This document shows positions 35,078 through 48,027 of a stretch of DNA of 64,000 nt, piece after piece. The notes beneath the pieces were generated by a model that had not been told where the DNA came from, made no database searches, and was given only the letters and a program-made list of their open reading frames with translations. The DNA is taken from NCBI GenBank assembly GCA_008638375.1, contig CM018032.1, positions 2,175,001 through 2,239,000 of the forward strand, in the 5' to 3' direction. Made by a program: the position numbers and the translations under genes. Position 1 is the first letter of the stretch. Each line of letters begins with the position of its first letter. Origin of the DNA: Nyssa sinensis (taxonomy: Eukaryota; Streptophyta; Magnoliopsida; Cornales; Nyssaceae).

Positions 35078-38000
35078 TGTAATATCCCGCATTTTTTTAC
35101 TAAAGTTTAATTGAAAATTAGTAGTGATATAATTTAATATAAAAAATATAAATAAGATTATTTAATTAAATTAAATAATTCAGATTAAAACAAAATTAAA
35201 ATATAAATAGATATAGGATATTATTATAATAATAATAAATTTAATTTATTATAGATACATAACCATAATCTCTATTTTACTTATCTCAAATTCTAGAGAG
35301 AGAGAGAGAGAGAGAGAGAAAGACCTATACTGTAGAAATTAAAGAAATTTAATTTTGGAAGAAAGCATCAATTGAGGTAAGTTTATGATTTCATCAAATT
35401 ATTATGATTATTTTATTGTAGTGATTTAGTAAGAAAGTTTGTGAATTAATCATTAATTTTAAAAATTATAATTTCTCATAATAAATAGACTATAGAACAA
35501 TTAAGTTAGGGTTTGATTTGTAGTATGAAATTGATGGTCTTTAATTGAATTGGAAACATAGTTTTATTACCCGTAAAGTAAGGTTTAATTCAATATATAA
35601 TATGTCTAATACGGGGATGGATTTAAAGAGATATAAATGATCAAAATTTTAGAAGAAAATATCGTAGCTGCAAGCTTTGGGTTGAGTTTTTTTTTTTTAA
35701 GTTTGAATTTTAATCTAATTCAACTATATGGTTGGATAGATCTTGGAAAAACGATCAAAATTCATATATAATTTGCATGATTTGGATAAGAATTGAGAGA
35801 GAAATTCAAGGAAGAAATTTGAAAGAAAAACAAAAATAATAGAATGCTCTAATTACAGAATTTGGATGTTAAGTTGGAGAAGATGGCCACTTTTTGTACA
35901 AGTCCACTCATGGTTCACCTCTAATATAAATCGGATGAAACCAGAGTCTAAATTATATTACTTGACGATCTCAACCTAATGGTCCAGTTTCCGAACTAAA
36001 AAATTAATTATATAAATTATTATTAATTTTTAATGAATAAAACCTTACTAATTTATGAAAAATAGTAAACGAATTCCTAAAATTATGAAACTTGGTAGGA
36101 AAATCTTATTTTATATTATTAAGCTATTAGAAGAAGAGGTGAGGCTTAAAATAATACGTATAATTGAGATTTTACTAAATTCCACCTTATTGTATTGGTT
36201 TCCTAATTATATAAATGTGTAATTTCGTGACTTAAATTATGATACTTATTTATAAGTAAATTTGAGTTATTAGAAGTATACTCGGATTGAAGATAAGACA
36301 TTTAGATGATTGGAGAATTATGTTAGTTCCATAGTTGACCGTAGGCCTTGAATTAAGCTTAATCGAGTAATTTTGATAAAATTCGAGAAAAATAGAAATT
36401 AATATTTAAAAATTATAGAACAATTATGAAACTCTCTAGGGTCATCATTTAGGTATTTTAAAAATACTTAGGCATAATAAGTACATGCGACACTATATTA
36501 ATTAGGGTATGTATAGTTAAATCAAGTTTGACAAATCGAGCTAATTGATTAAATATGTTGTTGGTGAGTTATTTTAGGATTGGAAAGAATTTGTAAAGAA
36601 CACTTTTGGAGTGCATTCGTGATTTGAGGACTTTGCTTCATGGTAAGGGAACATACATAATATATCCAATTTTTGAATAAATGCCAAATAAATATTTTCT
36701 TACTTCTGTTTTTATGAAAATTATTATGCAAGCAAATGATTTCAAATTTTTTGAGTTCAAAAATATGTTTTACAATTTTTTGTTTGTTTCATTATCGTTA
36801 CTTGGGCTCAAGCAAAATTAATTATTTCTGATATGTGCTCTTCGTTTACAAGTGAAATTATTTACGAAAATTATTCTGTTTATTGAAAATAATTGGCTTA
36901 TTCATATAATCATTATCAAAGTTATTTGAATTGTTTTAGTGTAAGTGTGAGCTCTGGTTGGAGTCTATTTCGTGTGAGCAGTGGTTTATTACTGTTGGTA
37001 GTATGTTTTGTTCAGTGGTAGTTTACTATCATTGGCTATGTGGTCTGTGTCAATGGGGGTTTAATATTGTTGACATCTAGTAGTATTATGTGAAAGTCTC
37101 GCAACGAATAGGCATCTTATGTGCCAACCAAGATAAATGCTTATGCAAATTTGAAAATACTATTTGTTACCACATTATTTGTTAATGATTTCTGAATTGA
37201 AAAATGATATCGGTTTTCGTATTATAAATATTGATATGAAACTTTGTGAAATGCTTCAATTTATCAATAACTATTTTTTAAATTAATCGTGTTATTCACT
37301 TGACATATTTCTGTGTATATTATGCCATGCTAACTTATTGGGCTCTTGGAGTTTATCCAAATATTTTTTACTATCATTGGCTATGTGGTCTGTGTCAATG
37401 GGAGTTTAATATTGTTGACATCTAGTAGTATTATGTGAAAGTCTCGCAATGAATAGGCATCTTATGTGCCAACCAAGATAAATGCTTATGCAAATTTGAA
37501 AATACTATTTGTTACCACACTATTTGTTAATGATTTCTGAATTGAAAAATGATATCGGTTTTCGTATTATAAATATTGATATGAAACTTTGTGAAATGCT
37601 TCAATTTATAAATAACTATTTTTTAAATTAATCGTGTTATTCACTTGACATATTTCGGTGTATATTATGCCATGCTAACTTATTGGGCTCTTGGAGTTTA
37701 TCCCAATATTTTTTCCCACAGATGAATGTAGATTATCTGTGATATCTTTTAATACAAGGTACGGCGCAATGAACAACAATTGAAGATCAATTTAGTTTCA
37801 ATTATTTGTAGTTAGAACTAATTTTAATTAGATAATTTTGAAACATGTAGTAATTTTATTTTATGAAATTTTTTATCATTTCAACTTTTGGAAACAGGTT
37901 GTTTATTATTTATTTGTTGATAGTGAATAGTTATTAATATTTCTTTAAAATTTTAGAAATAATCTAATTTACTTATTAGTATGCAAAAGCATTAGAAATA

Positions 38001-38175
38001 ATATTTATTACGGGTTTCTTGATTTTAATGGTTTAACTTTCAGTTTTCGGGTCAATGAAAACCATACTTGGTGGGTGACTATGGTATAATCATCGTACCA
38101 TGGTCCCACAAACTCGAGATATCCAAAATCTTGTAGCATAGTAGTTAACGTAATGAAATCTCTAGAGAGTGTCAC
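35078..38175 (+). repeat. Long Ty3 (Tekay/Del-like) LTR, no internal region
   Basis: It begins TGTAATATCCCGCATTTTT, a start shared with the reverse complement of the end of the 45178-48326 LTR (TGTAATATCCCGA). The interior phrase GTCTCGCAACGAATAGGCATC followed by GTGCCAACCA-GATAAAT is of a kind common in long Ty3 LTRs. The right end is taken near AGAGTGTCACACA (38166-38175) and is uncertain; no target duplication was found. No coding motifs. (GA)n at 35295-35319. Confidence 0.5.
37024..37713. repeat. 345-bp tandem duplication inside the LTR
   Basis: TACTATCATTGGCTATGTGG begins at 37024 and again at 37369. The two 345-bp units differ at only a handful of positions, for example GGGGGTTT/GGGAGTTT, CGCAACG/CGCAATG, CACATTA/CACACTA and TTTCTG/TTTCGG. 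Confidence 0.9.
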
Positions 38176-38989
38176 ACACCATATGCATGATATTTTTTGA
38201 ACTTTTTAAAACTAACAAATTCCTTAAATTACATCTTACTTTGGTCACTGGTGGGACACATGACAACTCTAGAACACAAACATAGGGCCCAATGATTGGC
38301 ACGTGATTGACCAATATAAATATCCATCAACTACCACAATAAAAAGAGTAAGAAGAGCTTCTCCAATACAGCTCTCATTTGACTTGCAATACACAAAAAT
38401 ATAGCCCGTAATTCAAAAGTATATGCTCTAATGACATGTTAAAAGATAACTCAAATTTTGACTTTGTCAATGTTTCTCTCAAATATAACCCGACTTTTGA
38501 CAGGTTATTATTAAAATGAATAAGTTGAATGTTTTTAATACAATGATTAAAACATTCCAAAGGCAGAATGTGTTTATAGTAGGGAATGATAATTGGAAAG
38601 AAAAATAATTGTTCAACTAAATAATAGCATTTTGGTATTGGAATAGAAAATATTAAAATAGAATATTTTAGTACTATAATATTTCTAAAATTTAACTTTA
38701 ACATGATTCAAATAAATTTTAGCATTGAAGTTGCTTTAACTACCACTAATCATCCCAGAGAATTTACTTTCATGAATCTCACACCACTCTAATTCCTCCG
38801 ACCTAAAATCTAAGTGGAAAATCTCAATTCTTGCCCCTCTTTCAAAATCTTTTGTGAAGGTTTTAAATTGCCATCAATTTCTCCTACCTCTTCACCCTCC
38901 ATTCAACTTTTGAAGTGAAAATTGCTCTTCTATCACAACTCACGTACATCTCTCCTTCCTACAACCTCCGAGATCTACTAGGCTGTCCA
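38176..38989. other. Intergenic, no gene recognised
   Basis: A minus-strand open frame at 38375-38704 is AT-rich with no domain. Nothing assigned. Confidence 0.35.
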
Positions 38990-39520
38990 CGTAATTATTT
39001 ATTTTTTCATATAAATAATTATAAATTGATTTACCAAACTCATGTATTATTTTAAGTGATGATTTTACATTAAAATCATAACTTTAAATCAAACTTCTAA
39101 TGAGTTGTCACTTTCACTTAAAGTGACATTTTAAAAGTAACATAAGATTTTGGTAATAGATTTATAATTGTTTTAAAAATAAATACAGATGGATATATAA
39201 ACATTTTATTTGATTAATTAAAAAAACACATACACCACACTCCCTTCACCACTGGAATAACAAACCTTGTCCACGTATAGGATAATAGAACTCCTTTCCA
39301 CAACTTTTCTAAGTCCACCAGAGTCTGCTTAACAAAATTGTTTAATCAAGGATTAACAAACTTTGTTGATATTTGAACAATTAACAAACTTTGTCCATGT
39401 TTGAAAAAAACTAACTCGCACATAAGAATTGCTTCAGCAAACCTCTTCAACCTTGTATTATTACTATTCTTGGTCAAAGTGGTTGAAAAAAGTACAAAGT
39501 ATAAGATTTATTTAAATAAG
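38990..39520. repeat. Duplicated segment, copy 2
   Basis: Diverged copy of 34545-35010 in the same orientation. About 50 extra bases near 39030-39085 and a short internal repeat of ATTAACAAACTTTGT near 39355-39395 make it longer. Confidence 0.8.
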
Positions 39521-41047
39521 ATAATTCCCATAAAGGGTTGTTCATTTGGTCAAAAGTAAGACCACCCAACATGGATTGCTTCAAGAGTATTTAGGTCTTT
39601 TAAATAAAAATTAAATATATTCAACTCCTTATAAATGGTAGTTGAGGATTTAGGTCTTACTCGAATAATGTAAGTGTACATTTCTCGTATAATTGGCATT
39701 AGTTTAAATCTCTGTAACTCTTCTTTTATTATTGTATTAAAAAAAGAATAGTTGTTGAAAAGACAGGTTAACTTATCTGAAATGAAAATCTTCATTTATC
39801 CTATACAAATTATTTTAGTTCGAGTCGCTACACACATATTATTTCAAATTTCTCATTTTTTCACATCGTTTGTAAAAAAAAAAAAAAGAAATAGCAAGGC
39901 CAACTCATCCATTAAGTCAATAAAACAATTACTTTAAACCTCACTTATAAAGAAAACTTCAAATTTTGTTTCTACTATAATTCTAATTAAAAATCTAAAA
40001 CCAATGAAATTCTAATTATAAGAAAAGTCTTATATATATATATAATTTAAATTAAAAATTTAATGACAATAAATATCTAAGTTTACACAAAAAGACTCAT
40101 ATATACTCGAAAAAAAAAATCACATTTATGAAATAGTAGTTGAAAAATTGCTTAATCAAGTTTTAGTTATGGATAATCCCGGCCGACTAGTGTAGTGGCA
40201 AGTCAAAGGACTTTTTGAATGTTAGGTTGTGTACCCATTCACCGCCGTCCCCCGCCCAAACAATCACACACGCATCAATGACTCTTTCAGACCATCTCTC
40301 AGATTTTGGCTTGGCACAGTCTGAACGAAGCCCTGCCATCAAGAATTTTGGGCTCTGGATGGGGCCTATTGGCTGCCAAAATAATATTGTAAAAATTATT
40401 TGAGGAGATAATTGTGATTAATTAATTGAGGATCAACAATTCCAAATTGCAACTTTGGCACTAAAATCAGCATGTCCTTTGGAGTTTGAAGGCGGAACAC
40501 CAAAATTAAATCTGTGAGCAAAGCCCACTGGAATATTCAAATTCTAATATTGGTCCAAGGTGGCTATTAGAACAAGCTGAGTCAAATGTTTTTTACCTTT
40601 CATTCTTGGGTCACTTTCTGAGTAAAACATTATCAGATTAAAGATGGAGTCTTTGTTACAAGAACTTCATCCTATGATTTTGTACTCTTCATTAAGTCGA
40701 TAATCGAGACCAAGTAGTCCTAAATTCTCATTGACTAAATCAACCTGTCATTATAATCACAGCGTGTCATTCACCGTAAGCTATCGATCACTTTTTCTTA
40801 AATTCATGGTCTGTATAACATCCGTCATTATTCAGCAAAATGGGGATATTTTAGTAATTTGGCAACTCCTTGAGACTACTACGTGGCATGCCATGATTCG
40901 TATACAACTTGAAAGGTTAACCCAACACAAATTTAAATTCCTTTCTTCAATCAAATATAATATTTATATATATATATATATAGTTTTTTTATCATCTCAC
41001 ATATATTTTTACAGAGACAACAACCCAGATGTTAAATTCAAAACAAC
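39521..41047. other. Intergenic, 3' side of the ERF gene
   Basis: AT-rich with A-runs (39877-39890) and (AT)n at 40024-40042 and 40964-40981. A weak tRNA-like A-box (TAGTGTAGTGG) near 40189 is discussed under rejected items. The last ~150 bp probably hold the ERF 3' UTR. Confidence 0.4.
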
Positions 41048-41518
41048 TTAGAGATAATCCTCAATAGATATGTTCAAAGCTTCACCTTCTCTCGACTCAT
41101 TTCCCTCCCAAGTCGGAGAATTATCATCCACAGTACTTTGCCAAATTTCTCTCTCTAGACCGCTTTGTTTCAGCTGCACGTCGTTATCAGCAGATTGGTT
41201 CACCGCCAGCAGAGCATCAACAGCCATGCCAGCGTCCGACGCAGCCTTCTGTGTGGACCTTGGAGACATGTCCATTCGGATACTGGCGGGCAACATTAAT
41301 GGGAAATTGAGCTTGTCTAGCGAAGACGGTCTTCTCAGACAATAGAAGGCTATGTCGTGGGCAATTGCTGCGGCCTCAGGTGTTGAGTAGGACCCCAACC
41401 AGAGACGCTCTCGCGTGCCGGGAACTCGAATTTCTGAAACCCACTTACCCCATTTCCGGCAACGTATACCTCTGTACTTGTTCTGACTTGAGCTTGTGGC
41501 TTCATCCGAGCTACTCAT
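41048..41518 (-). CDS. AP2/ERF transcription factor, ERF012/013/014-like (DREB A-5 type)
   Basis: Intronless gene of 156 aa encoding a nuclear DNA-binding regulator with a single AP2 domain at about residues 15-73: YRGIRCRKWGKWVSEIRVPG, then RLWLGSYSTPEAAAIAHDIA and FYCLRRPSSLDKLNFP. The WLG, the RAYD-like AHD and the first two beta strands are intact. Position 14 is Val, as in DREB-type domains, and position 19 is Val rather than Glu, a pattern I associate with the ERF012/013/014 group. The rest is acidic and Ser-rich, ending ALNISIEDYL, likely an activation or interaction tail. It is shorter than family members of about 190-240 aa that I remember, mainly in the C-terminal part. Target genes and stress response are not deducible here. 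Confidence 0.9.
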   Translation of the reverse strand: MSSSDEATSSSQNKYRGIRCRKWGKWVSEIRVPGTRERLWLGSYSTPEAAAIAHDIAFYCLRRPSSLDKLNFPLMLPASIRMDMSPRSTQKAASDAGMAVDALLAVNQSADNDVQLKQSGLEREIWQSTVDDNSPTWEGNESREGEALNISIEDYL

Positions 41519-41621
41519 GATTTTGACAACTTCTTCTATAGCTTTAAGCTTTTTGTAACTAAAAAAAAGAGAGAGAAATTAACTAGTGGCTCCTGACGAG
41601 ATGGGAAGGAAAAGAAGCAGG

Positions 41622-41631
41622 TTTATATAGG
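41622..41631 (-). promoter_or_regulatory. TATA box of the ERF gene
   Basis: The minus strand reads CCTATATAAAC about 105 bp upstream of the ATG. A GA/TC-rich leader (41560-41580) lies between. Spacing suits a transcription start near 41595. Confidence 0.7.
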
Positions 41632-42733
41632 TTGAAGAATGAAAAAGTCAAGAGGGTGCAATAAAAGGCTTTGCTGGATATGGAATGCATAAAAGGGCTG
41701 ACCAGCAACATCTGAGAGAGAAGTCAAAATATTCAAAGGTCAAAGTAAAAGGAGTTTTGAGACTGGAGATAAGTTGGACGGTGCTTTTTAAAATAAAATA
41801 AATCCTAGGGAGAGAGAAAGGATAAGTAATGTTGAAGGGGCCAATAATAGCCAATTGGTCATGACTTTGCAAACGGTTGGCCTTGTGGAGCTGGAGAATT
41901 TAAGTCGTGCACGTGAAAAAATAACACCACACCCACTTTGGTAATTTTGAACACACACTACCAATGGTTTGTGGTGGGAAGGGGTGATTTAATATAATTT
42001 GAACACACACATTCAAGATACAATTTTAATATATAATTTTAATAATAATTTTTTAAAATAAATTACATTTTAAAGATACAATTTCAAATTAACAAAGATT
42101 TTAAATGAAGCACAAATTCTTATTAGGTTATACAAGTTATCTTAAATCTTTCTTAGTTTGAGGATGCGATTTCGATGAAAAACTAACGATAAAATCACAT
42201 GTTTAAAATACGATTTTTAAAATTATATAAATTTAAAAAATAGTTAAAAAAATTACATAGATTTGATTAAAAAAAACTAAAATTACATGAGTTTAGTAAA
42301 AAATTCACCTATTCCATATATTCTTACGTCCTAATAATCACATCAACCCTAAAAAGTAACATTTTAATTAAGACGGACCGACAAATTTGGACGGATTTAG
42401 TTCATGTTATAAACACGATATATACACAGATATGCACACTACACACTTGCTAAATATATATATAATTTTTTTTTTTTTTGCCAGTTTTGATTTTTCTTTC
42501 TCCGTAATTCCCAGAGGCATGATAAATAAACCTTAATCTACGCACTCGTGTGGACAAAATAAATGCTTAAATTTTATTATTTTTTCTTTCAACATTTTTG
42601 TGGAAGTAATTTCCATATAAGCAAGCGGAGGTCTGGTGCTTCCTTTTACGAGGATTTTTTGTGATAATTTGTAGTAGTCTTGAGGTTCTTTTTTCTTTCT
42701 AGTAACTTTCTTTAATTACCACCGAGAGACACA

Positions 42734-42781
<48 letters not shown>

Positions 42782-43172
42782 AACAAACCTTAGTTGTATA
42801 CGTATTGTTTCTCGTTTTCCTAAATTTTAATGTCAATCATTGCGCAATTTGGGTTTGGTGGTGGCAGGATAAGTTTAGGCTCTATTTGTTTTGAACAATA
42901 TAATTCCTATTAATTTTTTTTCACTAGAAGAAAACCACATGAAAGACTTCTATTTTGTATATTGATATGTATCTCGCATTCATTTTATCAAAAAGTTTGA
43001 TATTTGTTTTTAGTTATTTTTTGGTGTAAAAAATTATTTTCTTTAATTTTGGTAGTTTCTTGAAAATATATACACACAAGCTACACTACTTTTACAAGTC
43101 TATCTTGTATACATTTGTTTAACATGTGAAATGTTATTGTTTGAACTCATCTTTTGTTGTTTGGTTTTTAAT
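41632..43172. other. Upstream flank of the ERF gene; AT-rich with (AC)n
   Basis: 41632-41990 is probably promoter. No gene was seen beyond it. A long (AC)n tract lies at 42735-42777 and a T-run at 42467-42479. Confidence 0.45.
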
Positions 43173-43740
43173 TGTAACACCCATTTTAGTAAAATGAATA
43201 ATTAGAACAATTTAAGAAAAATTAATTTAATAAAGCAATTTTTTAAAATATTGTGGTCACTATGTCATGACATGATCTAAGTTAGGGTTAGAAAGTAACC
43301 TAACATAACAGTGAGCCATAACTCTAAGTTAGATCATCGCACATGTAAGGTTAAAATTTAACCAAATCATAAGTAAACATAACCTAATCTGGGATGACAA
43401 GATTCATAGGGTTAAGTGATCAACACATCTCTAACCTAAAGTGGGAGAAAATTATATTTCAAATATCATGAATTATTAAATAAAATAATTATAAAAAATA
43501 TAAAATAAATACATAAAATTTTGAAAAAATAAAATAAAATCATTTACTACATCATGTAACATATACATGATAAAGGAGGGCCAAACACACACACTCAAGT
43601 GTGTAAATAGGTGTGTATATAAAGAAAAATAAGGAAAAATAAAAGGAAATAGAAAAAAAAATTACAAATTATTTTTATTCACCATGTGCCTTGCACATGA
43701 TGAGAGAAGGTTAGACCACATACACAAGTGTGTATTAGTG
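43173..43740 (+). repeat. Possible LTR 5' fragment (TGTAACACCC start)
   Basis: TGTAACACCCATTTTAGTAA resembles the TGTAA(T/C)A(T/C)CC(C) start of the Ty3 LTRs nearby. No matching 3' end was found. The rest is AT-rich with no gene. Confidence 0.3.
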
Positions 43741-43749
43741 TGTGTATGC

Positions 43750-43752
43750 ATG

Positions 43753-43800
<48 letters not shown>

Positions 43801-44690
43801 AGATGGAGATTTAGAAGAAGAAAAAAATTATGCATGCAAGAGAGATTTCTACAGCACCATGATTTTCTATAAAATGCTTTTTAAATGTGTTTCAGAATTT
43901 TGTAATTGATTTTTTAAAAATTGTGAAAATGTGTTTGGATATGATAATCTAAATTTTAAAAAAAAAATATATATATATATATATGAAAATGTGTTTGGAT
44001 ATAATTCCAAAAAAAAAAAAATTCTTCTCCTTTTTTACATACTAATATCAATGCATGTTAATCACCGTGATCGAACCTCATACGAGAAAGACATCAAGAG
44101 TCAAAATTTTTATGGTTAAGTCAAATGAACTCACAAACCATGTACTACATTGAATCACAGTCCAAAAGAATCCTATCTTTTACTCTCTCTATCAGGCATC
44201 CACAAAGATCACCACCCACCTCCTCACAACACAGCATCACCACCCACCTCCCACACCACCTCACCGGCGTACACCACTAAGACCCACTGGAAGCCACCAC
44301 CGTGACCACCAAGTTTCACCGACAACCACCTCCTCTCTCTCTCTCCCTCCCTCCCTATCCAAACGACAACAAGAACAATAAAGCAACGACACCCGACACC
44401 CCTTCTAGTAACCGTCCTTGGTGGTTGTAGATGGAGGTCAATGGGGGATTGGGATGGGAAACGGGTGAGCTTACCATAGATGGCGGGTAATGTTGAGAGG
44501 AGATAGAGAGATGGAGGGGGGAAGATTTTGAACATTTTCAAAAGGGAGAAGAAGAATTTTCAAAATCAGTTTTTGAAACACAACATTTGAAAATCGTAAC
44601 CAAACACAGATTGGATTTTTAGAAACCATGAAACAGGTTTTGAAACACTAACCAAACGCAAACTTTTGATCAAAAAATTTCTTAACCATG
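43750..44690. repeat. (TA)/(GT) tract and a GTTTGGAT-type inverted-repeat region
   Basis: (TA)n(TG)n at about 43752-43800. The motif GAAAATGTGTTTGGATAT occurs at 43924 and again at 43984. At the other end CCAAACAC (44602) and CCAAACGC (44652) are inverted counterparts. In between, 44170-44540 is GC-richer with many CCACCACC phrases and an open frame on the minus strand of low complexity. This may be a non-autonomous DNA element; ends were not defined. Confidence 0.4.
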
Positions 44691-44696
44691 AAGTAA

Positions 44697-44698
<2 letters not shown>

Positions 44699-44790
<92 letters not shown>
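44699..44790. repeat. Compound (CT)n(AT)n(GT)n microsatellite
   Basis: Three uninterrupted dinucleotide blocks in a row over about 92 bp: CT, then AT, then GT. Confidence 0.95.
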
Positions 44791-44791
<1 letters not shown>

Positions 44792-45177
44792 ACATGTATA
44801 ACCTAGGCTTCATTTGATGAAACTATGAGGAGAGTAAGAGAATTTCGAGTGCGAAAGGGGTTACTACATTGCGGGTTAGGTCAGGCAGGTCGGATCCGGG
44901 TTCGGGTAGACCCGACCAAGACGCACTTTTCAATATTGAAATGTGTTGGCGCATTCACGTGCTTGAGAAGCCATAATCTTAGAATTGTGTCAAAATTGAC
45001 CAGATAATCCATTTTGGAACGCGTATATTCTGAATATGAGGTTTGTATTGTCTAAATTTAATTTTTAAAATTAGTCTTGGGGCCTTATCGAAAATCAATG
45101 GATGTAACACTATAATTCTAACATCTCGGATCTCCTATTAAAAAATGTTGTCCTCAAAACTTACCGGAGTTAGTTAC
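44791..45177. other. Short intergenic stretch
   Basis: Includes a GC-rich patch at 44865-44925 (GGGTTCGGGTAGACCCGACC). No gene was recognised. Confidence 0.35.
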
Positions 45178-47679
45178 TGTCACGACCCGAAACCCACCCT
45201 TTGCGGATCCCGTGTCGCAGGGCCGACCCTAAGGCCGTCCCTACTTTTTTCATTCCTGTATCATAGTACTAATATGCAATGTACTAAAAATTTTAAACAA
45301 TAATAAGCAAAATTTTTGTCAATGATAAAATCAGCGAAAGTCTTTAATACATAATATGGTTCTACAATAATCAAAAATAAGAATCAGACATAAGAAGCAC
45401 CCGTGAGTGGTGAATACATGGGAGAACTAAAACATAAATTGGTACATTTCCTCAAAATGTCCTCCTACGCTCTCAGACTCCTACTAGGGTCTTGCAGCGT
45501 CACTACCTGAAAGTGGTATGTAAGGTGGAATGAGTTACAAAAGCTCAGCAGGTAAATACAGATCTTCGACACTGGTATTGGTGATCATAAAAGAATATGA
45601 ATCTATGAATAAGAATATGATAGCCAATCATAAGAAGTAAGATGTTGTGATAGCCAATGAGAACAGTTTCTATGATGGCCAATGAACAATGGGATGACAA
45701 TATACAATCAGGAGTAATGGATATAACATCAACATGAAACTCTCAATGATAACATAACAACAAGAATATACTACCACAATAAACCAATCACAATCAAATT
45801 AATAAGGAAATGTTTCTCAATTCAAGATAATCATAAGGGATGGTGTAACTCAACAGTTGTAGTCAAAACAATCATATAAGAGATGCATTTATTCTGTGTC
45901 AGGGCTTGGCACACCCTCGGTCTTTTAGGGCCCGGCATACCCCCCAGTGAATTCCAATGTATTGCCATATGTCCATTCACGGACTTGACCCGTAGGTCTC
46001 TAGTATATCAGAAAACATCATATGGATATTGTGTCTGAGCACAATTCCGATATATAAACATATCATGATCATATGTGATTCCATAGAATATAAAAATGGA
46101 ATATCAAGTATACAGTGAAATATAACAGTAGGCCTTTCAAGGCATGGTTCAACATGATAACAATGATATAACAGTCAATCAATGTCCACAAGATAGATCA
46201 ATATCACATTGTGGAAAACAAGAATATATGGTGCGTTCATGAATACAAATTCGGCAGTAAAATAGAATAACTTGGCTTGGAAACACCATATGGAAGAGAA
46301 AGTGATTTACTTACCTCTAAATGCAGTCCTAGATCAGTATTTCGTGAGTTTGCCTTTCCTTTTCGAGTTCCCTATATGTCAATAGATCCGTCTCAGAATT
46401 AATGTTATTCATCAAATTTTATGCCTTGCTATTATAAATATCTCCTTTACTAATTTAGACTCTACCATCAAATCCGAAATGTCGAACAAAGTCAGTTTAG
46501 GCTTTCATGGAATTCAATTCGGACTTCTATATTAAAAAGGGCAAAACGGTCATCTTGCACTTTTACGGTTTCTTACTTCTCGAAACCTCTTTTTGAAAAT
46601 CGGACTCCATGGCTGACTTTGGAATGCTCGAAATAATAAAAATTTACTATTCTTTTATTTTAATCGGAGTCTGTTTGACTATCTTTCGACTTAGGGGCAT
46701 TTTGGTAATTTCTCCTTTAAATTAAATATTATTTTATTACTTGGGATCAAAATCTAATTATCATAAGTTCTGGGTAAATTTATAATTATCATAATTTCCT
46801 ATTCCAATTTGGAATAGCCAAACAATGGACATCTCCTAAACCTTGGATAAGTTATCCTTGTTCTCAATTTTAATTTAATTTTTATCTACTATTCTTGCAT
46901 CCAAATAGCCCCAAATCCATAATTTTAAACTTTTAAAAATTATAAACTATTTTGATCTAGCCCATGGGTGGCTGGGCGGGTCAACCCGACCCAACCCATG
47001 GGCCAAAATGCTAAAAACCCAACATGCATAGCACTAGTGCGCGCAGCCCAGCCATGCGGCAAGTTGTCTTCTCCGGCAATGGCAGTCGGTTTCCGGTGAC
47101 GTTTCGATGTCCGACCACTCGGGTCCTCTTCTTCTCCTCATGGGCTTTCCATATCTACCCTCAGAATTCAGTTTGCATCACTAGAAGGCATCGAAAAATG
47201 GAGTTGCAGCCACCTCCGGCAAGCTGTCCCAAGGCGAATTGAATTTTTACTTTTTCATGGCTTTTTAGCCATTGTTTTGAGCCCAAATTTCACCTACAAG
47301 TTGCTGCACTTATGGGTAACAATTCTCATTCATAAAACAAGCTAAATCGCTCAAAAATCCAATGACCCGGAATTTTTTTTCAAATTTTAAATTAATTTTT
47401 CTCACTTGTTTCTTAACCAAATGAGCTGCGGTTTCTTCCTAAATTCACCATTTGTGATGCTCTTTAAAACCATGTAATTATTTCTAAGCTTTAAGAAATT
47501 CTACAAAAAAGCCAGCAAATTTGAAACTTGAAATATACAGTAAATTCTCACCTTTTTCTTTTTATTTCGCCTTCCTTCTTCTTCTATTTCTTACTTCTGA
47601 ATGTTTTAAAATCCCTCTAAGCTCTCAGCTTCTTTGTTTTATGTGTTTTCTTCAATTACATTTTAGTATTCATATGTAC

Positions 47680-47725
<46 letters not shown>

Positions 47726-47963
47726 CAGCAATGCACCGCCCCTCACAGTTCTCCCTTTCATCATTCTTTCCTCCTATTTTCCCTCAACCCCTTTCTTTGA
47801 CCTTTTTTTTCTGTTTTGTTTCTTTGCTGCTTTCCTTGTTTCCAATCGAGATATTATGTATATATTATATAATATATATCACACACACACCCCACATCAC
47901 ACTGCCGACACTTGATATTTGTCCAGCACACACCATCCCTCTTGCATGCTTTTTGCATGCATT

Positions 47964-48027
<64 letters not shown>

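Noticed and set aside
40185..40240. tRNA-like A-box (TAGTGTAGTGG) with a weak B-box, possible SINE head
   Set aside because: The B-box (GGTTGTGTACCC) is poor and no SINE body or A-tail follows; not enough to call.
44224..44541. 105-codon minus-strand open frame
   Set aside because: Built of CCACC-type and CT repeats within a repeat region; no domain.
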